From JAABVY01 sp964627935 (GTDB lineage: Bacteria > Zixibacteria > MSB-5A5 > JAABVY01), in the NCBI GenBank assembly GCA_964627935.1, contig CAZVLB010000018.1:24581-88580 (forward strand): DNA of 64,000 bases, read 5' to 3'. Of the stretch, positions 51,964-61,000 are shown piece by piece. Below the pieces are notes generated by a model that searched no databases, had not been told where the DNA came from, and worked only from the letters and a program-made list of their open reading frames with translations. The first letter of the stretch is position 1, and each line of letters starts with the position of its first letter. The position numbers and the translations under genes were made by a program.

Positions 51964-54594
51964 ATGAAGCAAAAAAATCTTACAATACTTTCTTTGCTGA
52001 CCTCGTTAATGCTTCTTGTCTTTGCTGGTTCTGCTCTGGCTGATGTGACGGTACAATTCGTCGATAAGACATTCGATGTTGGCCGGGTGGGTCAAACTAT
52101 AGATATGGAAGTGACTGCCACTGATGCTATCTCGATGTTCGACGTAGTCGCCGAGATTGCTGATGGTGGGGCCTATGCGACCATTACCGGTGTTTCATTT
52201 AACCTGGTTAATGGTACTGGGTCTTCCGATCTTTCCATGGTAGATGGTCCGACCGAAGACGTATTCCGTCTTTGGGCCACCAACCTGGGAAGCTGCGATC
52301 CTGTACTGGACGCCGGCACGACAGTCGCTGCCACATTGACGGTTGACATCGGCTGCACGGAAGGTGTATTCTCAATTACACCGACCGGCATCGATTGGAA
52401 CATCGACGCCTTCACAACCGCTACCACAACATTTGTCGGTATCGATTGTGCAGCGCAGAACGTCACCGGTGAAGTTGGAACCTTTACCGTTGAAGCCAAT
52501 GCACCTTTCTTCACCAATTGTCCGAACGACGATCTGGTTTTCGGTTGTAACGAACCGGCCAACTTCGATTTCGAAGCCGATGATATTGATCTCGGTTATT
52601 GTAATGAAGAGTTGACCTTTGCCGTTACCGCCGGTCCGGGTAGCATAAACGCCCAGACAGGCGAATGGACCTGGAATTCAGTTGGTGAAGTTGGTGTCCA
52701 CAACGTTCAGGTCTCCGTGACTGATACTTATGGTTACGAAGATTTCTGCGACTTTGTGGTTGTTATCACCAATCAGGCCCCCGTTGTTGATTACTGCCCT
52801 CCGGCCTACGATGTGCCGTTTGATGGTATCAGCAAGGTGTGGATCTGCTTTGGTGATGAAGCTTTCGGTACGGTAGATGCACATGATCAGGACGACCCTG
52901 TTTGCCCTGGTCCGCTGCAGTTCTATCTGGAAAGCTTCGATGGTCCCGGTCAGCTCAATGTTGACGCTCAGACTGGTGACTGGTCTTGGCAGACCGACGA
53001 TGAACCGATTTATGCCGGCACCTGGACTGTCGTAATCGGTGTTACCGACGGTGTCGCAGAAGACGATGTTTTCTGCGAATTCGAAATCCGTGTAACGGGT
53101 ATCGAAGTCAAGGTCGCAAAAACTGGCGAAGATGAGTTCGTGTTTCAGGGTACATATACCGAAGTTCCGATCTATGCCTTTGTCGATGGTCAGGACATTG
53201 GTGGTTTCGAATTCTTGCTGAAGTATGACGCTTCGGCTTTGACATTCATCGAAGCCTCCCTGGGTGATTACCTCACTGATGCTGAGTGGGAGTATTTCAC
53301 TTTCAGAAAAGGCCCGTTCTCGAACTGCGGTAGCAATTGCCCGAGTGGATTGGTGAAACTTGTTGGAATAAATGACATGAACAATGGCCCAGCACATCCT
53401 CTTCCGGAATCATGGAACTGGGCTGATTCAATTGAGGTCGCGAACCTTACGTTCTACGTTACCAACGACAGGACCTATGAGTGTCAGTATGTTCCGATCG
53501 GCTTCTATTGGCTCGATTGTAACGACAACACTCTGGCCGACAGTACTGGTAACCAGATCTTCCTCTCACGTAACGTATACTGGTTCGATCGTCCTAATGA
53601 TCAGTACATTCTCCTTGATCCGGCTGATAACCCGCATATCGCTGGCTGGCAGTCAATCCCTGATCCCATGTATGTGAATTGTACGGAAATTGCAGATCCC
53701 AATAAGCCGTTCCCGCTTGGCTGTGTTGACTTCTATTTCGGCGGCATTGATATTGCCTGCGCCGATGAGATTGACCTTCGTGGCGATCTCAACCTGAACA
53801 ACATCGCTAACGAAATCGGTGACGCGGTTCTGTATTCCAACTACTTCATATATGGACAGAGCGTGTTCGTAGTTAACCTCCAGGGCCAGATTGCGGCCTC
53901 GGATGTTAACAATGACGGTAAGGTTCTCACCGTTGGTGACCTGGTCTATCTGATCCGTATCATCACCGGCGATGCCGCTCCGTTCAACAAGCTGACACCG
54001 TTTGCCAATTCCGTCGATGTTGCGATGGTTAATGGCAACGGCGGCTTGAGCGTGAACAGCTCCAGCTCAGTGGACATTGGTGCTGCCTGGTTCGTGTTTG
54101 ATGTCGAAGGAAACACAGAGGTTGAACTTGCGGCCAATATGGACATCGTCTCTGATGTCGTCGAAGGCGAGCTGCGCGTGCTGGTATTTGATATCGGTAC
54201 ACGTGCCGTCCCGGCCGGCGAGAATGAGCTCTTCACAGTGATCTCAGACGGTAATGTTACATTGTCAAGAGTCGACATGGTCGACTATGACGGTGTTGAT
54301 CTGACTGTCAACGCTCACATGAAGGCTCTGCCGAAGAACTTCGCAGTTCATCCGAACTACCCGAACCCGTTTAACCCCGAGACGACTATCGCTCTCGATC
54401 TGCCTGAATCTGCCAACTGGTCGATTGACGTTTATAATGTCAATGGTCAGGTTGTCAAGACCTTCAGCGGATACGATGATGCCGGTCGTGTCACGGTTAC
54501 CTGGGATGCCTCGGGTATGGCTTCTGGTATCTACTTCTACAGAGCCACCATTGGTGAGTACTCACAGGTACACAAAATGGTACTGATGAAGTAA
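51964..54594 (+). CDS. Secreted multidomain protein: cohesin-like, Ig-like, dockerin-like and C-terminal sorting domain
   Basis: This 876-residue exported protein has a signal peptide (about 1-26). A cohesin-like domain follows (about 27-175: VTVQFVDKTFDVGRVGQTID), then two Ig-like repeats with paired cysteines (about 178-380) and a second beta-sandwich (about 385-590) with EWEYFTFRKG and CPSGLVKLVGI. Residues 607-675 are a dockerin-like pair. The first repeat (RGDLNLNNIANEIGDAVLY) has lost most calcium ligands, while the second (ASDVNNDGKVLTVGDLVYLI) keeps them. The last 80 residues (NYPNPFNPETTIALDLPE to GIYFYRATIGEYSQVHKMVL) are a type-IX-style sorting domain. The protein is probably surface-displayed. 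Its C-terminal half is closely related to that of the 1614-residue protein downstream. Confidence 0.85.
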   Translation: MKQKNLTILSLLTSLMLLVFAGSALADVTVQFVDKTFDVGRVGQTIDMEVTATDAISMFDVVAEIADGGAYATITGVSFNLVNGTGSSDLSMVDGPTEDVFRLWATNLGSCDPVLDAGTTVAATLTVDIGCTEGVFSITPTGIDWNIDAFTTATTTFVGIDCAAQNVTGEVGTFTVEANAPFFTNCPNDDLVFGCNEPANFDFEADDIDLGYCNEELTFAVTAGPGSINAQTGEWTWNSVGEVGVHNVQVSVTDTYGYEDFCDFVVVITNQAPVVDYCPPAYDVPFDGISKVWICFGDEAFGTVDAHDQDDPVCPGPLQFYLESFDGPGQLNVDAQTGDWSWQTDDEPIYAGTWTVVIGVTDGVAEDDVFCEFEIRVTGIEVKVAKTGEDEFVFQGTYTEVPIYAFVDGQDIGGFEFLLKYDASALTFIEASLGDYLTDAEWEYFTFRKGPFSNCGSNCPSGLVKLVGINDMNNGPAHPLPESWNWADSIEVANLTFYVTNDRTYECQYVPIGFYWLDCNDNTLADSTGNQIFLSRNVYWFDRPNDQYILLDPADNPHIAGWQSIPDPMYVNCTEIADPNKPFPLGCVDFYFGGIDIACADEIDLRGDLNLNNIANEIGDAVLYSNYFIYGQSVFVVNLQGQIAASDVNNDGKVLTVGDLVYLIRIITGDAAPFNKLTPFANSVDVAMVNGNGGLSVNSSSSVDIGAAWFVFDVEGNTEVELAANMDIVSDVVEGELRVLVFDIGTRAVPAGENELFTVISDGNVTLSRVDMVDYDGVDLTVNAHMKALPKNFAVHPNYPNPFNPETTIALDLPESANWSIDVYNVNGQVVKTFSGYDDAGRVTVTWDASGMASGIYFYRATIGEYSQVHKMVLMK

Positions 54595-54615
54595 TCCACG
54601 AGTCTGTGATAGATT

Positions 54616-54645
54616 GAGGGAGGCTTTTAGCCTCCCTCTTTTTTT
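54616..54645 (+). terminator. Intrinsic terminator after the 876-residue secreted protein gene
   Basis: A perfect 9-bp stem GAGGGAGGC/GCCTCCCTC with loop TTTTA is followed by seven T. Confidence 0.92.
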
Positions 54646-54767
54646 GTTTGCTTTTAAAGCCTTCCGATTGCATAATAGAACGACACTGGAAAATGGGTCT
54701 CCGGCATTTTCGGAGTGCATAAAGGGAAAGGGTAAAATTCAATTCAAGCAGGCGGCAGATACCTCCA

Positions 54768-56456
54768 ATGAAAAAGACATACAGCATTAACCAGCGCATA
54801 AAAGTCTACAAACGTTACAGAGAAATCATCCAGGTCCTGGTAAAATACGGTTTCGGTGAAATACTGGGGCGTATGAATATTGCCGCCAGGCTGAGAATTG
54901 GCAAGAGGCAGCTGTTTGCCAAGACCAGCGACCTGGCCCGCAAAAGCTACGCTGAAAGAATTCGCCTGGCGATCGAGGAACTCGGCCCGACATTTATTAA
55001 GCTCGGGCAGGTTCTATCCACGAGGCCCTTTTTGATACCGGTCGAGCTGGTTATAGAATTAACCAAGCTCCAGGACGAAGTGCCGCCATTTGAATTTGAC
55101 CGTGTAAAAAAGATACTCGAAAACGAATTCGGCCGTCCCCATACGGAAATCTTCAAATCTCTCAATGAAAAATGTGAAGCCTCGGCATCTTTGTCACAGG
55201 TTCATGCCGGGGTTTTAAAGGATGGGCGCAAGGTTGCGGTCAAGGTGCAGCGTCCGGATGTGCGCAAGATTATGCAGGTGGATATGGAAATCCTGCGCGA
55301 TCTGGCCCAGCTTCTGGAACGCTATGTGCCCGAATCGAAGCGTTTCGATCCGAGCGGGCAGGTTCGTGAATTGTCCAAGGTCAGCCGGCGCGAAACGGAT
55401 TTCCTGTATGAGGCCCGCAACATGCAGATCTTCAAAATCAATTTTAAGGAAAGCGAACAGATTATCATCCCGGAGGTTTACTGGGAGTTTACTACAGCAC
55501 GGGTGCTGGTCTGCGAATTTGTTGAGGGTATCAAGATATCTCATGTTGACAGGCTTAAAAAAGCGGGCATCGATTTACCTGCTGTGGCCCGTAGTGGCAT
55601 GCACGCAATCATGCAGATGATTTTTGAGGATCGTTTCTTTCATGGCGACCCGCATCCGGGCAATATCTTTGTAAATGATAAAGGGCAGTTGATTCTTCTG
55701 GATTTCGGTATGGTTGGGCAGCTTTCCGAATCGATGGTGGATTTTTTAACCAGCCTGCTGTACGCCGCATCCACCTGGGATCCCCGTCGAATCATCCGTG
55801 TGGCACTCGATTATGATATGGTGCCAGAGGGTTTTGATCAGCTGACGATTGAATCGGATCTGACCGAGATGCTGTATCGTTATCATAAGATTCCGCTCTG
55901 GCAGATAAATATGACGGCTTTGCTGGAAGATTTTATGGATGTCTTCTATCGCCACAAAATCCGTTTACCATCCACCTTTATGCTTCTGACCAAGGCTATG
56001 ATGACAGCTGAGGAGGTAGCCCGGGCGCTTGACCCCAATATCAATATGATCGAGGAGATTGAGCCCTATGTGCGCGACATGGCCAGGCGTAAATACACGT
56101 TTTCCAAGATCAAAGAGGAAATGACCCATACCGGCATAGATTTCTATGAGTTTATCAAGGCCCTGCCATTTGATATGCGCCGGATTATTTCCAAGATGCG
56201 CAGGGGAGAAATCGGCCTGCAGTTTCATCACCGCGGGCTGGAGGATTTGACCAATGAGCTGTATGAATCCTCCAAGAGGGTGTCGCTTTCGTTAATTATT
56301 GCAGCCATCCTGGTCAGCGCCTCGCTTTTGAGTACTGCCCAGCTGGGTGTTAAAATACTGGGCATGCCGATTCTTTCGATAGTTGGATATTTGCTGGGCG
56401 GGTCATTGACCGCCTGGGTAATTTTGAACATTCTTAAATCTACGAAAAACCGATGA
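54768..56456 (+). CDS. ubiB: UbiB/ABC1-family atypical kinase
   Basis: This membrane-associated protein has 562 residues. The family landmarks are the KxGQ motif (FIKLGQVLSTRPFLIP), the Ala-rich loop SASLSQVHAGVLKDG, the ATP-binding Lys in VAVKVQRP, the catalytic segment FHGDPHPGNIFV and the metal-binding LLDFGMVGQL. Two hydrophobic segments end it (about 505-525 and 535-555). UbiB/ABC1 proteins support quinone biosynthesis through ATPase activity on lipids; the quinone made by this organism is unknown. No ubi or men gene is next to it. The following nuclease gene starts within its stop codon (ATGA overlap), so translation is probably coupled. Confidence 0.93.
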   Translation: MKKTYSINQRIKVYKRYREIIQVLVKYGFGEILGRMNIAARLRIGKRQLFAKTSDLARKSYAERIRLAIEELGPTFIKLGQVLSTRPFLIPVELVIELTKLQDEVPPFEFDRVKKILENEFGRPHTEIFKSLNEKCEASASLSQVHAGVLKDGRKVAVKVQRPDVRKIMQVDMEILRDLAQLLERYVPESKRFDPSGQVRELSKVSRRETDFLYEARNMQIFKINFKESEQIIIPEVYWEFTTARVLVCEFVEGIKISHVDRLKKAGIDLPAVARSGMHAIMQMIFEDRFFHGDPHPGNIFVNDKGQLILLDFGMVGQLSESMVDFLTSLLYAASTWDPRRIIRVALDYDMVPEGFDQLTIESDLTEMLYRYHKIPLWQINMTALLEDFMDVFYRHKIRLPSTFMLLTKAMMTAEEVARALDPNINMIEEIEPYVRDMARRKYTFSKIKEEMTHTGIDFYEFIKALPFDMRRIISKMRRGEIGLQFHHRGLEDLTNELYESSKRVSLSLIIAAILVSASLLSTAQLGVKILGMPILSIVGYLLGGSLTAWVILNILKSTKNR

Positions 56457-57679
56457 CATTATATTCCCATTCCAGGTTGAACACATATCAGAACTGCCCT
56501 CTTCAGTATAAATTCAAGTATGTCGAACGTGAACCGATCGAGAGTAGAAACTCGATCGAGGCCTTCCTGGGGTCGCGTGTTCATGAGACGCTTGAGTATC
56601 TTTATAAGATGCTGATCAATCGCAGAATTCTGTCCAAAGATGAGATGCTGGCCTATTATCGGAACCTTTGGGAAAAGGAGTGGCATGATGGTATATATAT
56701 AGTAAGAGGCGACCTGCATGTGGAAAACTACTTTGAGCAGGGAATATTTGCGCTCGAACATTATTATGACCGCTATCATCCATTTGATCAGGATCGCACA
56801 ATTGCATTGGAACTGCGTGTCGAGTTGAGCCTCGATGATGCCGGCGAATACCGTATGCAGGGCTATATCGACCGTTTATCGGAAACGGACGATGGGCATT
56901 ACCAGATTCGTGATTACAAAACGGAGCGGACATTTAAGGAGCAGTCTCATTTTGACAGGGAACGTCAGCTGGCCCTTTATCAGATCGGTGTTTCCAGCAT
57001 GTTCAGGGATATTAAGTCGGTTGAGTTGATCTGGCACTATTTGCTTTTCGACAAAGAGGGCAGATCCAGAAGAAGCCGGGAGGATCTCGAGCGACTCAAA
57101 ATCGAAACTATATACCTGATACAGGAAATTGAAAAGGCGACTGAAAAGGATGAGTTTCCCTACAGGGAATCGGCCCTATGCGACTGGTGCGACTATTATC
57201 CGCTTTGTCCGGCCAAGAAGCATATGCATATGACCTCTGCCATGACCCCGGTGGAATTCAATGCTGATTTGGGTGTCCAGGCGGTAGACAGGCTTTTGGA
57301 GATACGTGATGAGCTCAAGAGCCTTGAAACCGAAAAAAGGCAGATTCAGGCCGCCCTGCTGGATTATTCACGGGAGGTAAGTGCTGATGTGATAAGGGGA
57401 TCAGCGCATAAAGCTAAAGTGTCTTATCAGCCTGCTTACCGGGCTAAATGCCAGCTTTCGAAGGATGAGAGCGAGGAGCGCGAATTTATGCAATGGCTCC
57501 GGTCGCATGAATTGCTGGAAGATGCTATCGCGTTGCATCACAGTAAGATAAATTCGCTTGTCAGAAGAGATGATTTAAGCCCGGAGATCCGGAATCAGCT
57601 GATGGATTTTGTTGTTCTGGTTGATGGTAGCCCCCGCTTTTTCCTGAGCAAGCTAAAAAAGAACGAGATTGAGGACTAA
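56453..57679 (+). CDS. PD-(D/E)XK nuclease with probable Fe-S cluster (AddB/Cas4-like)
   Basis: This 408-residue protein has a RecB/Cas4-type nuclease fold. YSHSRLNTYQNCPLQYKFKY is the usual first helix with Cys15. FLGSRVHETLE carries the His, MQGYIDRLSETDDGHYQIRDY gives the catalytic Asp pair, and DYKTER completes the (D/E)XK motif. QLALYQIG is the Q motif. CDWCDYYPLCPAKK adds three cysteines, which with Cys15 would hold a 4Fe-4S cluster as in AddB and Cas4. A C-terminal extension (about 270-408) is helical. There is no cas gene or CRISPR array in the window and no addA, so a stand-alone DNA-repair role is more likely. Confidence 0.9.
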   Translation: MTLYSHSRLNTYQNCPLQYKFKYVEREPIESRNSIEAFLGSRVHETLEYLYKMLINRRILSKDEMLAYYRNLWEKEWHDGIYIVRGDLHVENYFEQGIFALEHYYDRYHPFDQDRTIALELRVELSLDDAGEYRMQGYIDRLSETDDGHYQIRDYKTERTFKEQSHFDRERQLALYQIGVSSMFRDIKSVELIWHYLLFDKEGRSRRSREDLERLKIETIYLIQEIEKATEKDEFPYRESALCDWCDYYPLCPAKKHMHMTSAMTPVEFNADLGVQAVDRLLEIRDELKSLETEKRQIQAALLDYSREVSADVIRGSAHKAKVSYQPAYRAKCQLSKDESEEREFMQWLRSHELLEDAIALHHSKINSLVRRDDLSPEIRNQLMDFVVLVDGSPRFFLSKLKKNEIED

Positions 57680-57840
57680 AAATGTCTGTGCAATCTGCTG
57701 CATAATATAGAAAAAGATGAAATGAATTGCATCGGAATTATACAAAAAACGGTTCTTTCATGAGAAAATTGCTGTTCTGAATATGAACAGATGTATATGT
57801 TAGATTTTAGTTTAAATCGTTGCGCGATACCACAATTTGC

Positions 57841-57870
57841 TTGACAATTTAATCTTCCGGTTTATATTAA
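57841..57870 (+). promoter_or_regulatory. sigma-70-type promoter for the 1614-residue secreted protein
   Basis: TTGACA (57841-57846) is followed by TATATT (57863-57868) or TATTAA (57865-57870), 16 or 18 bases downstream. The leader would be about 215 bases. In the 414-base gap I find no terminator for the upstream pair and no recognisable riboswitch; AAGGAGG stands eight bases before the ATG. Confidence 0.6.
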
Positions 57871-58093
57871 ATTGGTTTAAATTACTTATTGATTTGCTCT
57901 TAGTTGGGCTTGAAACAGATATGATTTTTTAAATATGAGATGCCTGCTCCGAGGGGGAGTAAGTTATATCAATCATAAATAGGTACTTACCATAGATACG
58001 ACCGATACTGTTTAAATAACTTCTATTGTTTCAGGTATAAAGATTGCTGTATTCATTACCGGGAAAACAGTAATCGACTAAGGAGGCCGTTTT

Positions 58094-61000
58094 ATGCACC
58101 CGAAAAACCTCAGTCTCGTAATAATTCTATTTGTTGCGAGCATAGTCTTCTTATCACCGCCTACCCACGCTCAGAAAGGGGATGGGGCCCTTTTGGACTC
58201 ACTGCTTTCATTGGCCCCAAATGAACCATCACTCCAGGAGCTTTTAGACAGCCTTGGATATAATATTAATGTAGCAACTGACGAACTTGGCTGGGAATCG
58301 TTTTGTGCCGTGCCCGGTACCAATGTGGCCATGATCCTTGAGGAGGTGGCCGGTTCAGCTACCAGCGCTAATAGCGGCTGGTATAATGCAGCCGACAGCG
58401 CTGATAAGACGGAGCTGTTTACCTCATCCAATGTTGCCGGTGATTCCAGTGTTTTTACGCTGACAGGTATAGATTCGATAGGCTTCTACATGACTCCAAA
58501 CCTGACCAGCTATGATTCATGGTACACGCAGACGGGATACAATATTGACGGCTATGATCATGCCCAGATATTTCCGACCGGCAATCCTCATGAGTATGTT
58601 ATCGCATTTGAGGATCTGAAAGACGGTGGAGACGGCGATTTCAACGACCTGATCATAAAGGTCCGCTTTGAAAATGCAACTCCTGTGCTGAGTCTTCCGG
58701 ATGATATGTATTTCAATGTCTGTTATGAGAATTATGTCTGTTTCGATGTTGATGCCTCTGATCCCAATTGTTTGGGTGATACAATAACGGTTGAGATGCT
58801 GGAAGGCTATGGCGATTTCACGCCAGTTACTGGAACAGGTTCGGTTTCTTTTGAGCATTGTTTCCTTCCCTGGGTTACCGATTCGACTTATGAGTTTATT
58901 TTTAAGGCTTCAGATAATTCGGGTGCATATGTAATAGATACATTTGAAGTTGTTTACGATATCAATGCCCGTCCGACAATCTCATTGCCGGCGGATTTCG
59001 ATACGCTTTTATGTGAATATGATTCAATCTGCGTCCCCGTAGAAATCGATGATGAAGACGGCGACAACCTGACTGTCGAGTTTATCGAAGGGGATGGCTA
59101 TTTCGATTATGTCAATAATGAATTCTGTTTCCTGCCGGCCATGACCGAATTCGCCACCTACACGTTCGTATTAAAGGTTTCAGATTCTTGCTGTGCCGAA
59201 CTGGAAGGCGCCAAGCCCTCGCTGGTACCGCCACCCTGCCCGGAGGATACGATAAGCATTACGGTTCATCTGAACTTCAAGCCGGAACTGGTGACTGTGC
59301 CGGATATCGATACTGTCGTTTGTGAGCCGACCGAAATCTGTTTCCCGGTTTCCGCATCAGATGCCAATGAGGGTGACAATGTTACAATTACTGTCACACC
59401 CCCGGCAACCTACGATGCCCAGACAGGGCTGGTATGTTTGGATGCGACCACTGACGGTTCCTATGCCATAGAGATTACCGCAACCGATGAACTCTGCGGT
59501 GCGCAGGCTGTGGATACTGTCAATGTTACTCTTGAACTCAATGATCCGCCCGAGCTGATCCTGCCCAATGATACCAGCTACTATTTCTGTGCCGAGCCGG
59601 GTGAGATCTGTTTTGATGCGGATGTCAATGATCCCGATCAGCAGGATGTGAATACATTCGAACTTATCGCGGGACCCGGATCGATCGATCCGCAGACCGG
59701 CGAAGTCTGCTTCACGCCCTCAGAAACAGGTGATTACCAGTTTGTGATCAGGGTTTCAGATATTTGCGCCAACGAGGATCAGGATACGATCAATATCGCG
59801 GTAGATTTGAACAGCCCGCCGGTCCTGACTCTGCCGGATGATTATACAGCCGCGTTGTGTGAGACCGAGCCAATCTGTTTCCAGGCCACCGCTGATGATC
59901 CCGATCTGCCGGATGATGAATTGACCTTTATCAAGGTCTCCGGTTTTGGCACCATCAACTCGCAGACCGGCGAACTCTGTTTCACACCGCTTGGTGCGGG
60001 CGAATATGATTTCGTGATTCGCGTCCGTGACCTGTGCGGCGAAGTCGACCAGGACACATTGACTATTACCATAGAACTGAATACCCCGCCGACAATTATC
60101 GCCGATCCGAATTATACAGAATTCTTCTGTGATCCCGGCGATTCGGCCTGTATACAGCTTGATGCTACCGATCCCGACCCGAATGAGACACTTGTCTTTT
60201 CACAGATTTCCGGTCCTGACGGGGTTCTGGATGCTGAAACGGGATTGTTCTGTTTCGAGCTGAGCGGAGCTGGAGACTACAGTTTCCAGTTCGCGGTCAC
60301 AGATCATTGTGGCAAAGCCGATACTGCCGATGTTATCGTGACGGCTGTCATGAATGAGCCGCCCGAGGTGATCGTACCGGATGATTTTGCCGATACTGTC
60401 TGTGTCTCCGGCGATCCGATTTGCTTTGATGTGACCATAAATGATGCCGACGATCAGGATATAACCGTAGAGGTTCTTCCGTTCGGTACCTATGAAAACG
60501 GCACTGTATGTTTCGACGCCGTGGCGTCACAGGATACGACATTCTGCCTCACGATCCGTGCCACCGATATCTGCGGTGCGCAGGGAGAGGCCACTGTCTG
60601 CATCGATGTTCATTATAACCTTCCGCCGTTGATTACATTGGCCCCCGATACATCGATCCTGGTCTGCGATGCTCCCGAAAATTTCTGCTTTGGATATTCG
60701 GTTGAAGATCCGGACAGCCCCGAACCAACCGTTACCATCAGCGAGGGAATAGGCGTTGTCAACAATGGCGAGGTCTGTATTGATGTCGATACGGTCGGCA
60801 TTTACTGTGTGACCGTACGCGCTACAGATGAATGCGGCGCGTATCATGAGGATCAGTACTGCGTCATCTTCAAGCCCAATCAGCCGCCTGTGCTGACAGT
60901 CAGCGAGGATATTGATACGGCGATGTGCGAACCGGCGCAGATTTGCTTTGAAAGCAGTGCCACCGATCCCGATCTGCCCAATGACACATTGATATTCAGC

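Noticed and set aside
56453..57679. Cas4 of a CRISPR-Cas system
   Set aside because: The nuclease motifs and cysteines fit Cas4 and AddB alike, but there is no other cas gene and no array, and the C-terminal extension is unlike Cas4.
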